Positions 23,401-33,015 of a stretch of 64,000 nt of DNA are shown piece after piece. This DNA is from Gracilariopsis chorda (Eukaryota > Rhodophyta > Florideophyceae > Gracilariales > Gracilariaceae). Under the pieces are notes generated by a model. It saw nothing but the letters and a program-made list of their open reading frames with translations, searched no databases and had not been told where the DNA came from. Every line of letters starts with the position of its first letter. The stretch's first letter is position 1. The stretch covers positions 248,001-312,000 of the forward strand of contig NBIV01000014.1 in the NCBI GenBank assembly GCA_003194525.1. Reading direction: 5' to 3'. The position numbers and the translations under genes were made by a program.

Positions 23401-23608
23401 AGCTTTGCAGAAGCATGTGACCAACACGGGCACACAGAGCGCGGTAAGTGAACCCTCCAAGTGTACAAACGATCCGGAAGCACTAGGCTATCTTGTTTAA
23501 TACACTCATATAACAGCAGCAAAAAGAAACAAAAACAGGAAGGTACACCAATACACCAAACACGCTCTATGAAGCGAGTAGCTACAGCCACAACAAGATG
23601 TCCCTCCC
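20404..23608. other. Gene-poor stretch (3.2 kb)
   Basis: Short ORFs only (for example 20640-20939 and 21136-21435, both +), without recognisable domains. At 21830-21856 an AATAAA is followed at once by four copies of CTTGA, which looks like the 3' tail of a non-LTR or SINE-type insertion. The 13-mer GTACCAAGGGTAC occurs near 22711 and 22922. Confidence 0.45.
21837..21856 (+). repeat. Four tandem CTTGA units after AATAAA
   Basis: The pentamer repeat directly follows an AATAAA at 21830. This is how tails of non-LTR insertions often look. No RT or RNase H coding is seen upstream. Confidence 0.4.
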
Positions 23609-24964
23609 TCACGTCTGCTGAGCCCGAACATCAACGCCATTCGCCTTCAAACGGTCCACGATTTCGCGGTACAGCACAGCAAATCGCCAAGCTTCAGTAC
23701 GATAACGATCGCCCTTAGCCCGTCTCAATTGCACAACGCTCATAGTACCACCCGGCAATCCCACACATCCAACCACAATAACAGCATGCATTTCATGCGA
23801 ATCCGACACAGTACGGATGCATCTAAGCTTATTCTCGCCCGCACGTCTCCACACCTGATATTCCAAACCCTTGACAATCTTGCCCACCTCTGCGAGCATG
23901 CGCTCCACAGCGATCGACGATGAAAACTGCATGCACACAGCTTGAGCCTGCTCCTTGCCTCGAGTAAAAAGGGCGCGAGCGCGCGTTCTCTTACGCGTTG
24001 TGATGCGCCGACTTGGGGACGACTGCGGGGCATGCGCCAGCGTACCCTGATGCAATTCGTCGTGCAAAGGTCGTTTCGGACGCAGCGATCCGAAGGAGGC
24101 AAACAAACGCCATGTATTCGGGCGCAGCGGGATGTTCGGCGCCGGACGGGTCAAATTGTCATGTCGTAAATAAACGTGCGAAGAAGGTTCTTCATCGTTG
24201 TATTCCTCGGTGACAATATATTCAGTGCTGTCCCATACATCGTCTGCATCGTGTTCATACTGAAAGGCATCGACGCCTACGTACGGGGAGGAAGGAACGA
24301 CAGCTGCGGCTTCGGCTGCATCGTCTGCTGCATCGTGGCGCGGCTCAGGCTGCAAAAATACATCGTCGGTGAGATCTGACAGCGAGCGACTGCTAGACGA
24401 TTGTCGCGACGCGAGAGCGGTTTGCAGTGGCTGTTGGTGTCGAGGTTCCCGAGAAGGTAAGGAATGCGTCCGCACTGGGGAGCGGGGGTCACGCGTGGTT
24501 ACAGGCACTGCGGTGGCGGCGGGAACGGCAGCAGCCGCAGGAGGTGAGGAGAAAGGCGGAGACGGTCTATTAGCAGGAATACGTAAGGCAGGAGAGGAAG
24601 CAAATTCGCGGAGACCGGCGTCCAGCTGGAGGTCCGGGCGGCATAGGGGGGGGGGAGGGGCTTCGTTCTCGGCGTCAAACTCGCGAACACGCTGCTTGAC
24701 GGAGACTTGGGGCGGGGCTGGAGTGGCGGGACTTTGCGGCGGGGAGGGGGGACGTGCGGTTGGGGCGGGCTTGGTGGAGGGGGGCGGTTGAGGTAATGAA
24801 GGTGGGGCGGCGATTGCGGGTGGGGCGGAGTGGATTATTCCGTGGCGTACGGCGGCGACGACGCTGGCTACCAGGGTGGGATCGACTGACTGGGAGAGCG
24901 ACACGGCCAGCTGGACGTGCCCGTCCGGGGCGACGTCGATGCGCATTTCGGGGGGAGCGCCCAT
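23609..24964 (-). CDS. Proline-rich protein with C-terminal KA1-like domain, no kinase
   Basis: The 451-residue product begins MGAPPEMRIDVAPDGHVQLAVSL, has long Pro/Ala/Ser-rich and acidic low-complexity regions, and ends in a compact domain of about 100 residues. That domain (FSSSIAVERMLAEVGKIVKGLEYQVWRR, then ENKLRCIRTVS, then VVQLRRAKGDRYRTEAWRFAVLYREIVDRL) follows the helix-strand pattern of kinase-associated KA1 domains, which bind acidic lipids or sit at the ends of CHK1, AMPK-related and MARK kinases. No kinase motif is present anywhere in the frame. I chose the ATG at 24964 because the upstream extension to 25234 is Ala/Pro/Arg-biased and reads through a C15 run six bases before this ATG. 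The KA1 reading is by pattern only. Confidence 0.6.
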   Translation of the reverse strand: MGAPPEMRIDVAPDGHVQLAVSLSQSVDPTLVASVVAAVRHGIIHSAPPAIAAPPSLPQPPPSTKPAPTARPPSPPQSPATPAPPQVSVKQRVREFDAENEAPPPPLCRPDLQLDAGLREFASSPALRIPANRPSPPFSSPPAAAAVPAATAVPVTTRDPRSPVRTHSLPSREPRHQQPLQTALASRQSSSSRSLSDLTDDVFLQPEPRHDAADDAAEAAAVVPSSPYVGVDAFQYEHDADDVWDSTEYIVTEEYNDEEPSSHVYLRHDNLTRPAPNIPLRPNTWRLFASFGSLRPKRPLHDELHQGTLAHAPQSSPSRRITTRKRTRARALFTRGKEQAQAVCMQFSSSIAVERMLAEVGKIVKGLEYQVWRRAGENKLRCIRTVSDSHEMHAVIVVGCVGLPGGTMSVVQLRRAKGDRYRTEAWRFAVLYREIVDRLKANGVDVRAQQT

Positions 24965-24969
24965 GGTTT

Positions 24970-24984
24970 GGGGGGGGGGGGGGG
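24970..24984. promoter_or_regulatory. C15 run (coding strand) immediately before a start codon
   Basis: Fifteen G on the plus strand lie just upstream of the minus-strand ATG at 24964. Similar C or C/T runs precede the starts of the AGC kinase, EB1 and AMP-binding-like genes. Confidence 0.4.
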
Positions 24985-25310
24985 AGGGGGGCGGAAGATG
25001 GCGGGGGTTGGGCGAAGGCGGACGGGATGGGCGGAGGGTACGAAGGGGAGCAGCGACGGCGACTGTCGAAGCGACGACTATGTACGCAGCTGCGGCGGTG
25101 CGCGTTTTACGTGCGCAACAGCAACTCGGTGCGGAGAGCGCGCGCTGTAAGAGCACAAACAGCGCGTGAGCGCCGTGTGCGCGCGACACGTGCGAGACGC
25201 AGCGCGTCCAATTGCGACTACCCGTTGTGCGCATTACTTTGCTGCCGCTTTAATTGGCGCCTGTTTTCGGGCGTCTCGAGTTACCTTCAAACGTTTTCCG
25301 TTTGGCTCTG

Positions 25311-26140
25311 TATGTACAGTATGTACGTATGTATGTACGTTCTCTTGTTGATGAATCGCTCTCTCCACAACAATTCCAACAACCCTTCCGGCCATTTCTT
25401 CACTATTTCCGATACTCCAACTCGTTGTGTTTCTCGTGCAGACGGGAACGTGTCTCGCCTGGGCTTGGAGCGTTTTCTACACCTCATGACAAAGTGATCA
25501 ACGGTATTTTCAACTCTATGCCTTAGCTCGTAACCCTGTCGCGTGTCCCACGAAGAGCTGTGATACAGCTGTCTGCGAAGCCCTAAGAGCGACATCTTCT
25601 TCGAGCGATTACGGCACCTTCTGAACTGGCGGTTGAGTAACAACACTTCAAGGAAGTCCAACGGAACCTTCTCTTGCTCTGCCAGCGGTATCGGTAAACC
25701 ACTCTTGGCCAGCTTGTCTGCAGTCTCGTTTCGATCAATTCGGCAATGTCCACGCACCCAGACCACCTGGACTGGGCACAAATCACCAGTCATTGTTAGC
25801 AACTCTGTTACCTCTTGCTACTAACCTCACCAACCCTCTCCAGCCAAAGCAAGTCCTAATAGAAACCTCAGAAAGAGCTCTTCTTATTGCCGCTATTTCT
25901 GCGGTACAGGAACAAACTCCCACTCCCGCCGGAACGGTTCCAGTCTGCGGTTTGGCTCTGCAGCGCGCTGACGGAAAAAGATTGTATCTAGTGGTAGTCG
26001 CAACTGAAAATATGTACTGCACCGACGGAACAGCCCACCGCATCGCCGCCGCCAAACCGATTGCAAGCGCATCTCTCCCCGATGCATGTGTGTGCACCGG
26101 CACCGTTGACCTTTCGACCGCCATGCTGTCACGCACTTGT
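25311..26140 (-). mobile_element. LINE fragment: decayed RNase H domain plus 3' tail, copy B
   Basis: Read from about 26140 down, the minus strand gives an RNase H domain in pieces. There is an ASG start segment, then CTAEIAAIRRALSEVS with the catalytic Glu, and after frame breaks near 25860-25810 the signature VVWVRGHCRIDRNETADKLAKSG. A Cys/His end segment (ENTVDHFVMRC) typical of LINE ORF2 follows, and then the C terminus shared with copy A. It ends in a TACA-type repeat at 25311-25340. The reverse transcriptase is absent, so the copy is 5'-truncated. It lies between the divergent starts of the KA1-like and aldo/keto reductase genes. Confidence 0.8.
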
Positions 26141-26789
26141 TGTTATCTCATCCGCAGCGATCAGCACCTGCTGATCGCGCAAGCCTGTCCGCCTCCATAC
26201 TCGCCGACGTGAACCGTTCTTCCACCGACTTGTCACTCATCATTTCGCAAACTGCACTCAACGTGCCGTTTTAACGGCGCCTCAGTAGTATTCGCGCTTG
26301 TTCACCAGATGCAGCCACATGCATTGTTGTTCGCCGCGCCGACGTGGCTCTTCTCATGGCTCGTGTTCCGTCCATAGCGCCTCCTGCATCTCCAAAGTTT
26401 TGCTTTTCAGCCGTTTTTCGCTTGCACCAAACGAAACACTATGCTTGCCTGCCGCTCGTCGCGCGCACAGCAAACCGAAATGAGCTTTGCTGCTTCACGT
26501 TTATTCCCGCAGCCCGCTGTAAACAGCGCCACAGTCTGACAGTGCGCCGCTGCAGCTCATGCGCCGTGTCCCGTGAAGGCAACTTCAAACTTTGCACGCG
26601 CCATCTGCCGCCCTCCAAACGGCGTCCTCCTCACGCGCCACACGCTTCACCTCCGAAATGCGCCATATCACTCAACCATATCTCACCGTTCCCATCGCCA
26701 CCACCATACCCACCGCCTGCTTCATCCATCGTCTGCTTGTACGAACCACCACAAATATTCATCGCTCACGCACACCCTTATCCGCCACA

Positions 26790-27908
26790 ATGAAGTACAA
26801 CAAGCTCGGCTCCTCCGACCTGCGAGTCTCCGAGATTTGCCTCGGCACAATGACATTCGGCATTCAAAATACCGAACAACAAGCCCACGAGCAGATCGAG
26901 TACGCCTATAATCGCGGCATAAACTTCATAGACACCGCGGAAGTCTACCCCATTCCCAGCAGTCACCCCGCCTGGAAGCCCGGTCTCACCGAGCAATACA
27001 TCGGAACTTACTTTGCGAAACACCCCGATCGTCGCAAGCGCTTCGTTCTTGCAACCAAGATCTCCGGCTACAGCCCCAGCTCACAAACCGTTGCTTATCG
27101 ACATCACCCGCCTTTGGATCCACCTTATCCGCCCGCTAGACACGACCGTCAATCCATATTATCAGCTTGTGACGCTAGTCTTCGCCGTTTGCAAACTGAT
27201 TATATCGACCTTTACCAGCTACACTGGCCCGATCGATACGTCCCCGTCTTCGGCCAGCGGGTGTACACCCCAAGTCTTGAACGCAATTCCGAGCCCATTC
27301 GTGATATTCTTCTCGCCATCAAAGAGTTGCTTGATCAACGTAAGATTCGTGCGTACGGCCTATCAAATGAAACTACATTCGGCCTGTGTCAGTTCGTCCA
27401 CATGGCCGATCAGATCGGCATGCCACGCCCAGCAACCATTCAAAACTCCTTCTGTCTTCTTGACAGACGTTTCGAATCAGAACTGGCCGAGGCATGTGCC
27501 CCGTCAAACTTCAACGTTGGACTGTTGCCCTGGTCCATCCTGGCGGGAGGCGCACTTTCCGGAAAGTATCTGGACAAGGTAGACGAACACCGCAATCCAC
27601 TCGACAGTTCGGTTAAAGACTGTAGACTTGTTAAGTTTCGAGGCTTCATGCATCGCTATTTAAGCGAACCGAGCACCCGCGCAACCAGGCAATATGCTCA
27701 ACTTGCAAAGCAGCATGGAATGTCACTGGCAACTATGGCTCAAGCGTTTTGTAAGTCTAGGTGGTTCATTCCGTCTTCTATTATTGGTGCTACTAATATC
27801 AAACAGCTCAAAGAGAACATTGACGCTTTCCAAGTTGAACTCAGCCGCGATGTGTTGCAAAAGATTGATGCCATACATAATCAGCACAAAGACCCCTGTA
27901 TCGAGTGA
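26790..27908 (+). CDS. Aldo/keto reductase of the Tas type
   Basis: This family uses NADPH to reduce aldehydes and ketones; the natural substrate of the Tas group is not settled. The 372-residue product follows E. coli Tas closely along its whole length: MKYNKLGSSDLRVSEICLGTMTFG, then the catalytic region GINFIDTAEVYPIP (Asp and Tyr), the ATKISGYSP lysine, LRRLQTDYIDLYQLHWPDRY (His), SNETTFG, TIQNSFCLLDR, and the NADP-binding end SSIIGATNIKQLKENI. Start: the frame is open to 26592, and the 66 extra residues are rich in Ser/Thr/Arg and hydrophobic residues, so a plastid or mitochondrial leader is possible. I chose the ATG where family similarity begins. Confidence 0.93.
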   Translation: MKYNKLGSSDLRVSEICLGTMTFGIQNTEQQAHEQIEYAYNRGINFIDTAEVYPIPSSHPAWKPGLTEQYIGTYFAKHPDRRKRFVLATKISGYSPSSQTVAYRHHPPLDPPYPPARHDRQSILSACDASLRRLQTDYIDLYQLHWPDRYVPVFGQRVYTPSLERNSEPIRDILLAIKELLDQRKIRAYGLSNETTFGLCQFVHMADQIGMPRPATIQNSFCLLDRRFESELAEACAPSNFNVGLLPWSILAGGALSGKYLDKVDEHRNPLDSSVKDCRLVKFRGFMHRYLSEPSTRATRQYAQLAKQHGMSLATMAQAFCKSRWFIPSSIIGATNIKQLKENIDAFQVELSRDVLQKIDAIHNQHKDPCIE

Positions 27909-29097
27909 TGCGCTTTTGTTTTTGTTGTCCACTGCCGTTGTGTACGCTTGACCGGAGTGCCGGTGCTGTGGCTAAGTTGAAATGCGTCGTGATGTGCTCG
28001 CCGACGTAGCGGCTGGTGGCACGAAACCGACCTCATGCGTTGCGATTGTCAGCGGCTATTGTCGACGAGTTGGCTCGGATAAAGCATAAACGGCTTCCGT
28101 CAATGTAACAACGTTCACTGAATGCGTTGAAGCGCATAGCCACAACTTTTGCGATACCATATCTGTGATTGGCGGCGCTGGCCGAGCATGTCGTTTCACA
28201 CATTTTCTTCTGCGGGACGCACGCGTATGAGTGAAAGAGTGAGCCGCCTGACGTCCTGAGAAACGCAAGGATACAAGATAGGCAATAGTGGCAAGAGCAG
28301 GTACCTATTAGATACCTGCTCTTGCCACTATTGCTAAGCTAATTAGATACTATCTCAGCTTAGCTAGCTAGAGAAAAGCCATCCTGTTTAGATCTAATTT
28401 AGAGCGGCGACATGATAAAACGATTAAAGCTTGAGCGCCACGTGATCAGCAATATAGCATCTATTGTCGACAGAGATAAGTGAAATACAGCTGGTCCTAC
28501 GAATGGTCACATGCTGAAATCAGTACAAGGGTATGTGACCAGTCCTGTCTTGTTTGTCTCTGCCAACGTTAGATGCTAATCAGCGCCCCCATCACTTGCT
28601 TCATGCGAGTTATCTACCAGTATGCAATTGATGCGACACTCGTCAAGCCGGAAATGTAACTTTGTGACTTGAACGGAAATTCGGCTGTGCACTTGTTTGT
28701 TTCATGTACGGCCGGCGAAAAGGGCTTCATGTCGTGTCTGCGCAACTCAAAACCGTGTCCTTACTGTGATAAACCTCCTGAGCGATGTGTTTACCGCGGG
28801 AAAGCCCAGAAGAAATTGCGGTACCGTACGCGCCAAGTCCTTGCCAGTCTTGTTAACAAAAAAAGGTCGGGATAGCAATTGCTAGCCCGTGGGGTGACAA
28901 TCTGTGATAAGAATAAGAAGCTCATTTTACGGCGGTTGTTGCGAGGATGCTGGACAGTATTGTAAAAGTGCGACAGACACAAGGAAGACGCTGGAATCTG
29001 CAAAAAGAGGGTGCGGGGGAGCGAATGTTGGCCGTCTCGACTTTGTGGACCATGTAAATGTGTATTGCAACGGTTAGTCAAGCATTGAGTTTGCTGT
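27909..29097. other. Intergenic holding a long hairpin; no supported gene
   Basis: The main feature is the inverted repeat at 28282-28334, followed by a second, looser inverted repeat (TAAGCT...AGCTTA) at about 28335-28372. A 68-codon plus-strand ORF at 28669-28875 has no recognisable domain. Confidence 0.5.
28282..28334. repeat. Near-perfect 53-bp palindrome (22-bp perfect arms)
   Basis: The arms 28282-28303 and 28313-28334 are exact complements. Inside, after one C-A mismatch, two further pairs close a three-base loop. As RNA it would form a stem of about 24 bp with a tight loop. It could be an RNA-processing or small-RNA precursor hairpin, a cruciform-forming site, or a fold-back transposon remnant. 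I see no flanking target duplication. Confidence 0.85.
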
Positions 29098-30126
29098 TTA
29101 TTCTCGCGGTCTCGGCGGGTGAGCCCTGGGGTCCACTCTTGGCAGATGAGAAGGATGACCGGCAGCAGCATGGGTTCCACTTTGCTGTTGCGAAGGATGG
29201 GCAAGTCTACTTTGCTGCGTGGAAGTATTTCGCACGGGAATAGTTCCGCGTGTGAATCTAGCCGGTCCAGAACCATCGAAAGGATGCACACAAGGCGGCA
29301 AAAAGATTCCGCGCGAGGCATCAAATGCAAGACGTCTGTCGTCACACTTGGCGGAAAAGATGTTGTGGTGCTTAACGAGCCATAGAATAAGTTCGACAAA
29401 AGCGTCTTCTCCAGTTTCCTCACGCGCCATGAAGTATCGAATGGCGGCTTGCGCACGCTCCGTCATGACGTTGAAGACGGCGTGATCGCTACATGACCAG
29501 CGACTAGCGTTTTCGTCGGTTCGAAAGCACGCTATGTGTTCGGGTACAACATAGACTGGGGATTTGCCACCTGGCTTAGGCTGCGCATCCTTCGGGGCTG
29601 GGACCTCTTTAAACCATATGCACGCACTGAAGATATGACGCCAGTCCAAGGTAACAGCACTGGTCTTCAAAATAGTAATGTTGGTGGACACAAGTTGCGA
29701 GGTTCGTTTCAGCAAGGCGGGCAAGTCTTCTTCTCGAATGGGAGTAGCGGGTTTCTTCCCAGCGAGGGTGAGATATCGCGGACGGGCAGTTTTCTGTCGA
29801 ACGGAACGTCCGTGCGCCAGGGAGGGATCAGCAGCGTTGAGGATGGTCAAGGCGCGTTTTGCACGCTCTGAGGCAGGCACGGGAACGGTGGGTCGGGAGA
29901 GCACGCGGCCTATGGGACGGAGTCGTTGGACCTTTGCTTCGGCCTTCTCGAGGTTGATTTCACTCGCTTTGACGTGGTTGAGCAATTCACGGGCGGCGTT
30001 GCGCGTTTCTGGTGCGGCGGTTGGAGTGGCTATCTGGGTGATTTGGGCCTTGAAGAGGTTTATCTCTTGCTTGACCCTGTCGATGTTTGCGGCGGTCTTC
30101 GCGACGACGCTGTTGTTACTCGCCAT
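29098..30126 (-). CDS. MED27: Mediator complex subunit 27 (MED27) family
   Basis: MED27 is a tail/head-region subunit of Mediator, linking activators to RNA polymerase II. The 342-residue product has an N-terminal helical part (NIDRVKQEINLFKAQITQI, ELLNHVKASEINLEKAEAKVQRL). Its C-terminal block is ILWLVKHHNIFSAKCDDRRLAF...GIFLPPCVHPF, which lines up with the plant and animal MED27 end: W-x-x-x-x-x-x-x-LF-x-x-x-C then C/R-R-L-A and LPP. The second family cysteine is an Arg here. The family's final His/Cys pair is not seen in this frame. The last 45 residues are Pro/His/Gln-rich and unlike the family, while another frame ends with a Tyr-Phe-His just downstream of the LPP block, so the true C terminus is uncertain. 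Confidence 0.7.
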   Translation of the reverse strand: MASNNSVVAKTAANIDRVKQEINLFKAQITQIATPTAAPETRNAARELLNHVKASEINLEKAEAKVQRLRPIGRVLSRPTVPVPASERAKRALTILNAADPSLAHGRSVRQKTARPRYLTLAGKKPATPIREEDLPALLKRTSQLVSTNITILKTSAVTLDWRHIFSACIWFKEVPAPKDAQPKPGGKSPVYVVPEHIACFRTDENASRWSCSDHAVFNVMTERAQAAIRYFMAREETGEDAFVELILWLVKHHNIFSAKCDDRRLAFDASRGIFLPPCVHPFDGSGPARFTRGTIPVRNTSTQQSRLAHPSQQQSGTHAAAGHPSHLPRVDPRAHPPRPRE

Positions 30127-31467
30127 TGTTGTAGTGCGGCGCCTTTAAACGGTAGTATCGGAAGTCAGTATGCACGGGCGTAGGAGACGGACGGTTTGTT
30201 GTTTGCCGTTGCTACGGGTTAGGGACTGCTAACCCTTTACCTTTCTAATGTTACCGAGTTGGTACTACCAACGGTAGAAGACTTGAATTCTTCGCATGCA
30301 TTTCGCCAGAAATCAAAATATGGTTTAAATATCCAATTTGAGCCAGAGGGCACTACGTTCGTCCATATCAAGAAGTGAAGCGCCGTGTCCCATCCCGCAC
30401 CGCGAAGCCAAGCCTCATTGAGCAGGGCTAGCGCTAGTACTGACATGGGGGATCGGTCTGGAACCCCCGGTGTCGAACGTTTTCGCCTCTTCTGCTTCTC
30501 TCACAACCTTCACTTCTCCTGATACTTTCTCAAGCCTTCATCTTTACATATTGAGATATGGAGATTTCAGTTCCCGTGTCCACGCACCAACAGAGGAACA
30601 CAGTCATCGTTGAAGACGCAGAAAGGAGTTTTCAGATCTGTCGAAGTGCATACAAGAATATCCCTTCTTTTCATCAATGCGCAACAGCTCTTTTATAAAG
30701 CATGAAAAGCGTTGTACTGCTCTGAACCGATCGCATAGGATTATGGTAGATTCGATCGTATTTGTGAGTTCGATTCCCCGCTCATCGATTCCAACAACAA
30801 CGACGTACCAACTCAAGAGTTCATCTCTATTCAATGAATGCCAGTTTAGGTAATCGTCTCAATCTGATCCATTCTTTTTCACTAGATAGAAAAGTCTAAT
30901 AGAAGTCCCTTAAACAAGCAAACAAATGACGAATACTAGCTATCGCATCAGTACCAGAAACTCTTGTTCCTGTGCTATAACTGGTGACGACATACCTCTC
31001 AAGTTAGGGAATACGGTGAGTGCAGCAGCACAGCCGCCGCAAACATGTTGACTTGACTCTGTCCGCCTCCAGTACAGACGATCTTGGCAGAAACATTATC
31101 AGCAGTGCCAAAAATGTCTGGTCTAGAGAGAGCATTGGACAGATATCCTAGCGCTCTTCAAGCCGCGAAAAAAGAACATTACTGGGCCGTCACGGCGCGT
31201 TTATTACATCATTCTACATAATCCGGTTCTTTTGCTCACCTTCCAGCCACGGTGGTTTCGATTCATTGAGTTCCCACAACGTACCAACGGTAGATACAGC
31301 CTCCGCGTTTTTCGATTCTTTCAGCATTTTGATACACTCGGAGCACCGTGCTGCGGATCGTTCTTCTTCTACGTGTGGTAAACATTCTTGGTTTTTCAGC
31401 AGAGAACTACTACTTCACTTACCATTTCTTGTCGCTCCGGACTATCATCGACCAGTCTCACTCTGCA
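30127..31467. other. Intergenic, shared upstream of MED27 and unknown gene
   Basis: Contains the inverted repeat at 30216-30235. Two short minus-strand ORFs (30237-30446 and 30604-30834) show no domain. The region is otherwise featureless to me. Confidence 0.45.
30216..30239. promoter_or_regulatory. GGGTTAG...CTAACCC inverted repeat upstream of MED27
   Basis: GGGTTAG and CTAACCC are separated by six bases, about 90 bp upstream of the MED27 ATG. The right arm extends into CTAACCCTTTA, the same 11-mer seen at 9583 and 47653. A regulatory role is inferred from position and recurrence only. Confidence 0.4.
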
Positions 31468-33015
31468 ATGGACGATTCGTCCTCTGACTATTCAGACACA
31501 ATTGTCCTCTTCCAAAACTCCAAAGAGAGCGCAAGCGCCAGTAGAGCTTTTCACGCTTTTTCTCATGACTCGTTTGCTGCAAACGCTCCAAAACTGAATG
31601 CTCAACAGCGGTCCATGTATCTAATGGAACAATATGACCAACTACCCGCAGAGCTGATTCCATTGCTGCGAGATATATGTAAAGAGCTTTTGAGACATAT
31701 CCACAACTCCCAACCGGGGCTTCTGCAAGCGCTTACATCGCTTTGCGATTCGAAAGATGATGCGAACGGAGATTCGATCTTCAAGAAAGAGTCCATTCGA
31801 CAAGAGAGAGAACCAGCCAAACCTCTACATCGAGCTAAGCATGATGAGAAGGTAAGAAAAGGAACAAACCCTCTAAGCTTACAACGACCAACTCTGAGCC
31901 TTCTTGCACAGAAGCTTCAGGACGTATTAAACAAGGCCGGTTCTGTTAATGACAAGCTGAACATTTCGGTGAGTAAATGGGGTTTGCAAGAGTCGCAGAA
32001 TATGCTGAAAGGATGCAAGACCGTGGTCTATGATCTCGGAAAGGGTCATGAGTTGCTTCGTGACGAGAATGTTGCATTGCAAGCTTTTAAACTGGATTCT
32101 GGAACGTATATTGACGCATTCAGTGGCGATATCGATCTTGAACTGGCCATCACTTATGTAGAGAAGATGGAAGCATGCTTAAAGGATGCTCAGGAGTGGT
32201 TTGAATTGATTTCGATGAGAGTCAGTGAGCTTCCTGCCGTTAGAGGTGAAGAAAAAGCTGAGGCCAAGAAGAAAAGTGAGGAAGAGCTGAAGAATCAAGA
32301 TAATTCAGGGAAGGAAAGCGTTAAAGTGTGTCACAAGCAAGGAGCACCAGAGAAGGAAACAGAGGATTTACAGTGCAATCAAGAGGCCTCTGATGACGAG
32401 ATAACCCCTGTTATGCACCCTACTAACAACGCTAGGAAAACGGAAAAAGCACGAGAAGGAGCCAAGGTAACGAATCAAACTGGGCCGTATTTGGATGGCA
32501 GGTGCGACATTTCGAGAGAAAACAACGCAGCACAGGAGGAGAGAATAGGCCTTGCTGAGGTTGCTGAAGCTGGAGATGTGAAGCCATCGGCATCAGACTC
32601 GACCGGTGCTGAAAACGAATTGGGCTACGATGAGCCGTCAGTCTCCTCACCCAGATCAATTTTGAGAAAGATAACCAGTCTTGGTCTACCTGGTATGCCG
32701 CTTGGACGGAAGGAAATATGGACCCGCAAGAAGAAGCATGCCGGAAAGCAGCTGACTGATCTCCATTTATTCGCTGATAGGTCTCATGAACGTTTGGAAG
32801 AAAAGGGTAACATACGCACGACTAGTGCTAAATCGAAACCGAGCACTGTGAAAGAAGGGATCCAACGAGCTGTTGATAGGAAGAACACTGAACGCAGTTT
32901 GAATGAAACAAAGGAGAGATTCTGTGAAGTACTCAAAGAGGATATCAAGGTCATGACTGAAGCTATTCAGATAAAACAAGCCGAACTGGACCGACTGATG
33001 GGGATTCGCAACTAA
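31468..33015 (+). CDS. Unknown protein with C-terminal coiled coil
   Basis: I do not recognise this gene. The 515-residue product starts MDDSSSDYSDTIVLF. It has a helical N-terminal half (for example LLAQKLQDVLNKAGSVNDKLNI and DLELAITYVEKMEACLKDAQEWFEL), then a long charged, disordered Lys/Glu-rich middle. It ends in a predicted coiled coil (ERSLNETKERFCEVLKEDIKVMTEAIQIKQAELDRLMG). There is one SPRSILRKI segment that could be a phosphorylation site. The frame is open upstream to 31348, but the added 40 residues are hydrophobic and start in a less favourable context. Length and absence of stops make coding likely. Confidence 0.65.
   Translation: MDDSSSDYSDTIVLFQNSKESASASRAFHAFSHDSFAANAPKLNAQQRSMYLMEQYDQLPAELIPLLRDICKELLRHIHNSQPGLLQALTSLCDSKDDANGDSIFKKESIRQEREPAKPLHRAKHDEKVRKGTNPLSLQRPTLSLLAQKLQDVLNKAGSVNDKLNISVSKWGLQESQNMLKGCKTVVYDLGKGHELLRDENVALQAFKLDSGTYIDAFSGDIDLELAITYVEKMEACLKDAQEWFELISMRVSELPAVRGEEKAEAKKKSEEELKNQDNSGKESVKVCHKQGAPEKETEDLQCNQEASDDEITPVMHPTNNARKTEKAREGAKVTNQTGPYLDGRCDISRENNAAQEERIGLAEVAEAGDVKPSASDSTGAENELGYDEPSVSSPRSILRKITSLGLPGMPLGRKEIWTRKKKHAGKQLTDLHLFADRSHERLEEKGNIRTTSAKSKPSTVKEGIQRAVDRKNTERSLNETKERFCEVLKEDIKVMTEAIQIKQAELDRLMGIRN

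Noticed and set aside
23609..25234. Longer 541-codon version of the KA1-like protein
   Set aside because: The additional 90 residues run through a C15 homopolymer and low-complexity sequence; the ATG at 24964 directly follows that run and gives a sensible start.
25793..26212. Plus-strand ORF of 139 codons that reads like a small soluble protein
   Set aside because: The opposite strand carries RNase H motifs of a LINE (TAEIAAIRRAL and, further on, the GHCRIDRNETAD signature), so this ORF is a shadow of decayed transposon code.
30763..30790. tRNA-like T-loop (GTTCGATTCC)
   Set aside because: The flanking bases do not form a T-stem and no acceptor or anticodon arm can be placed around it.
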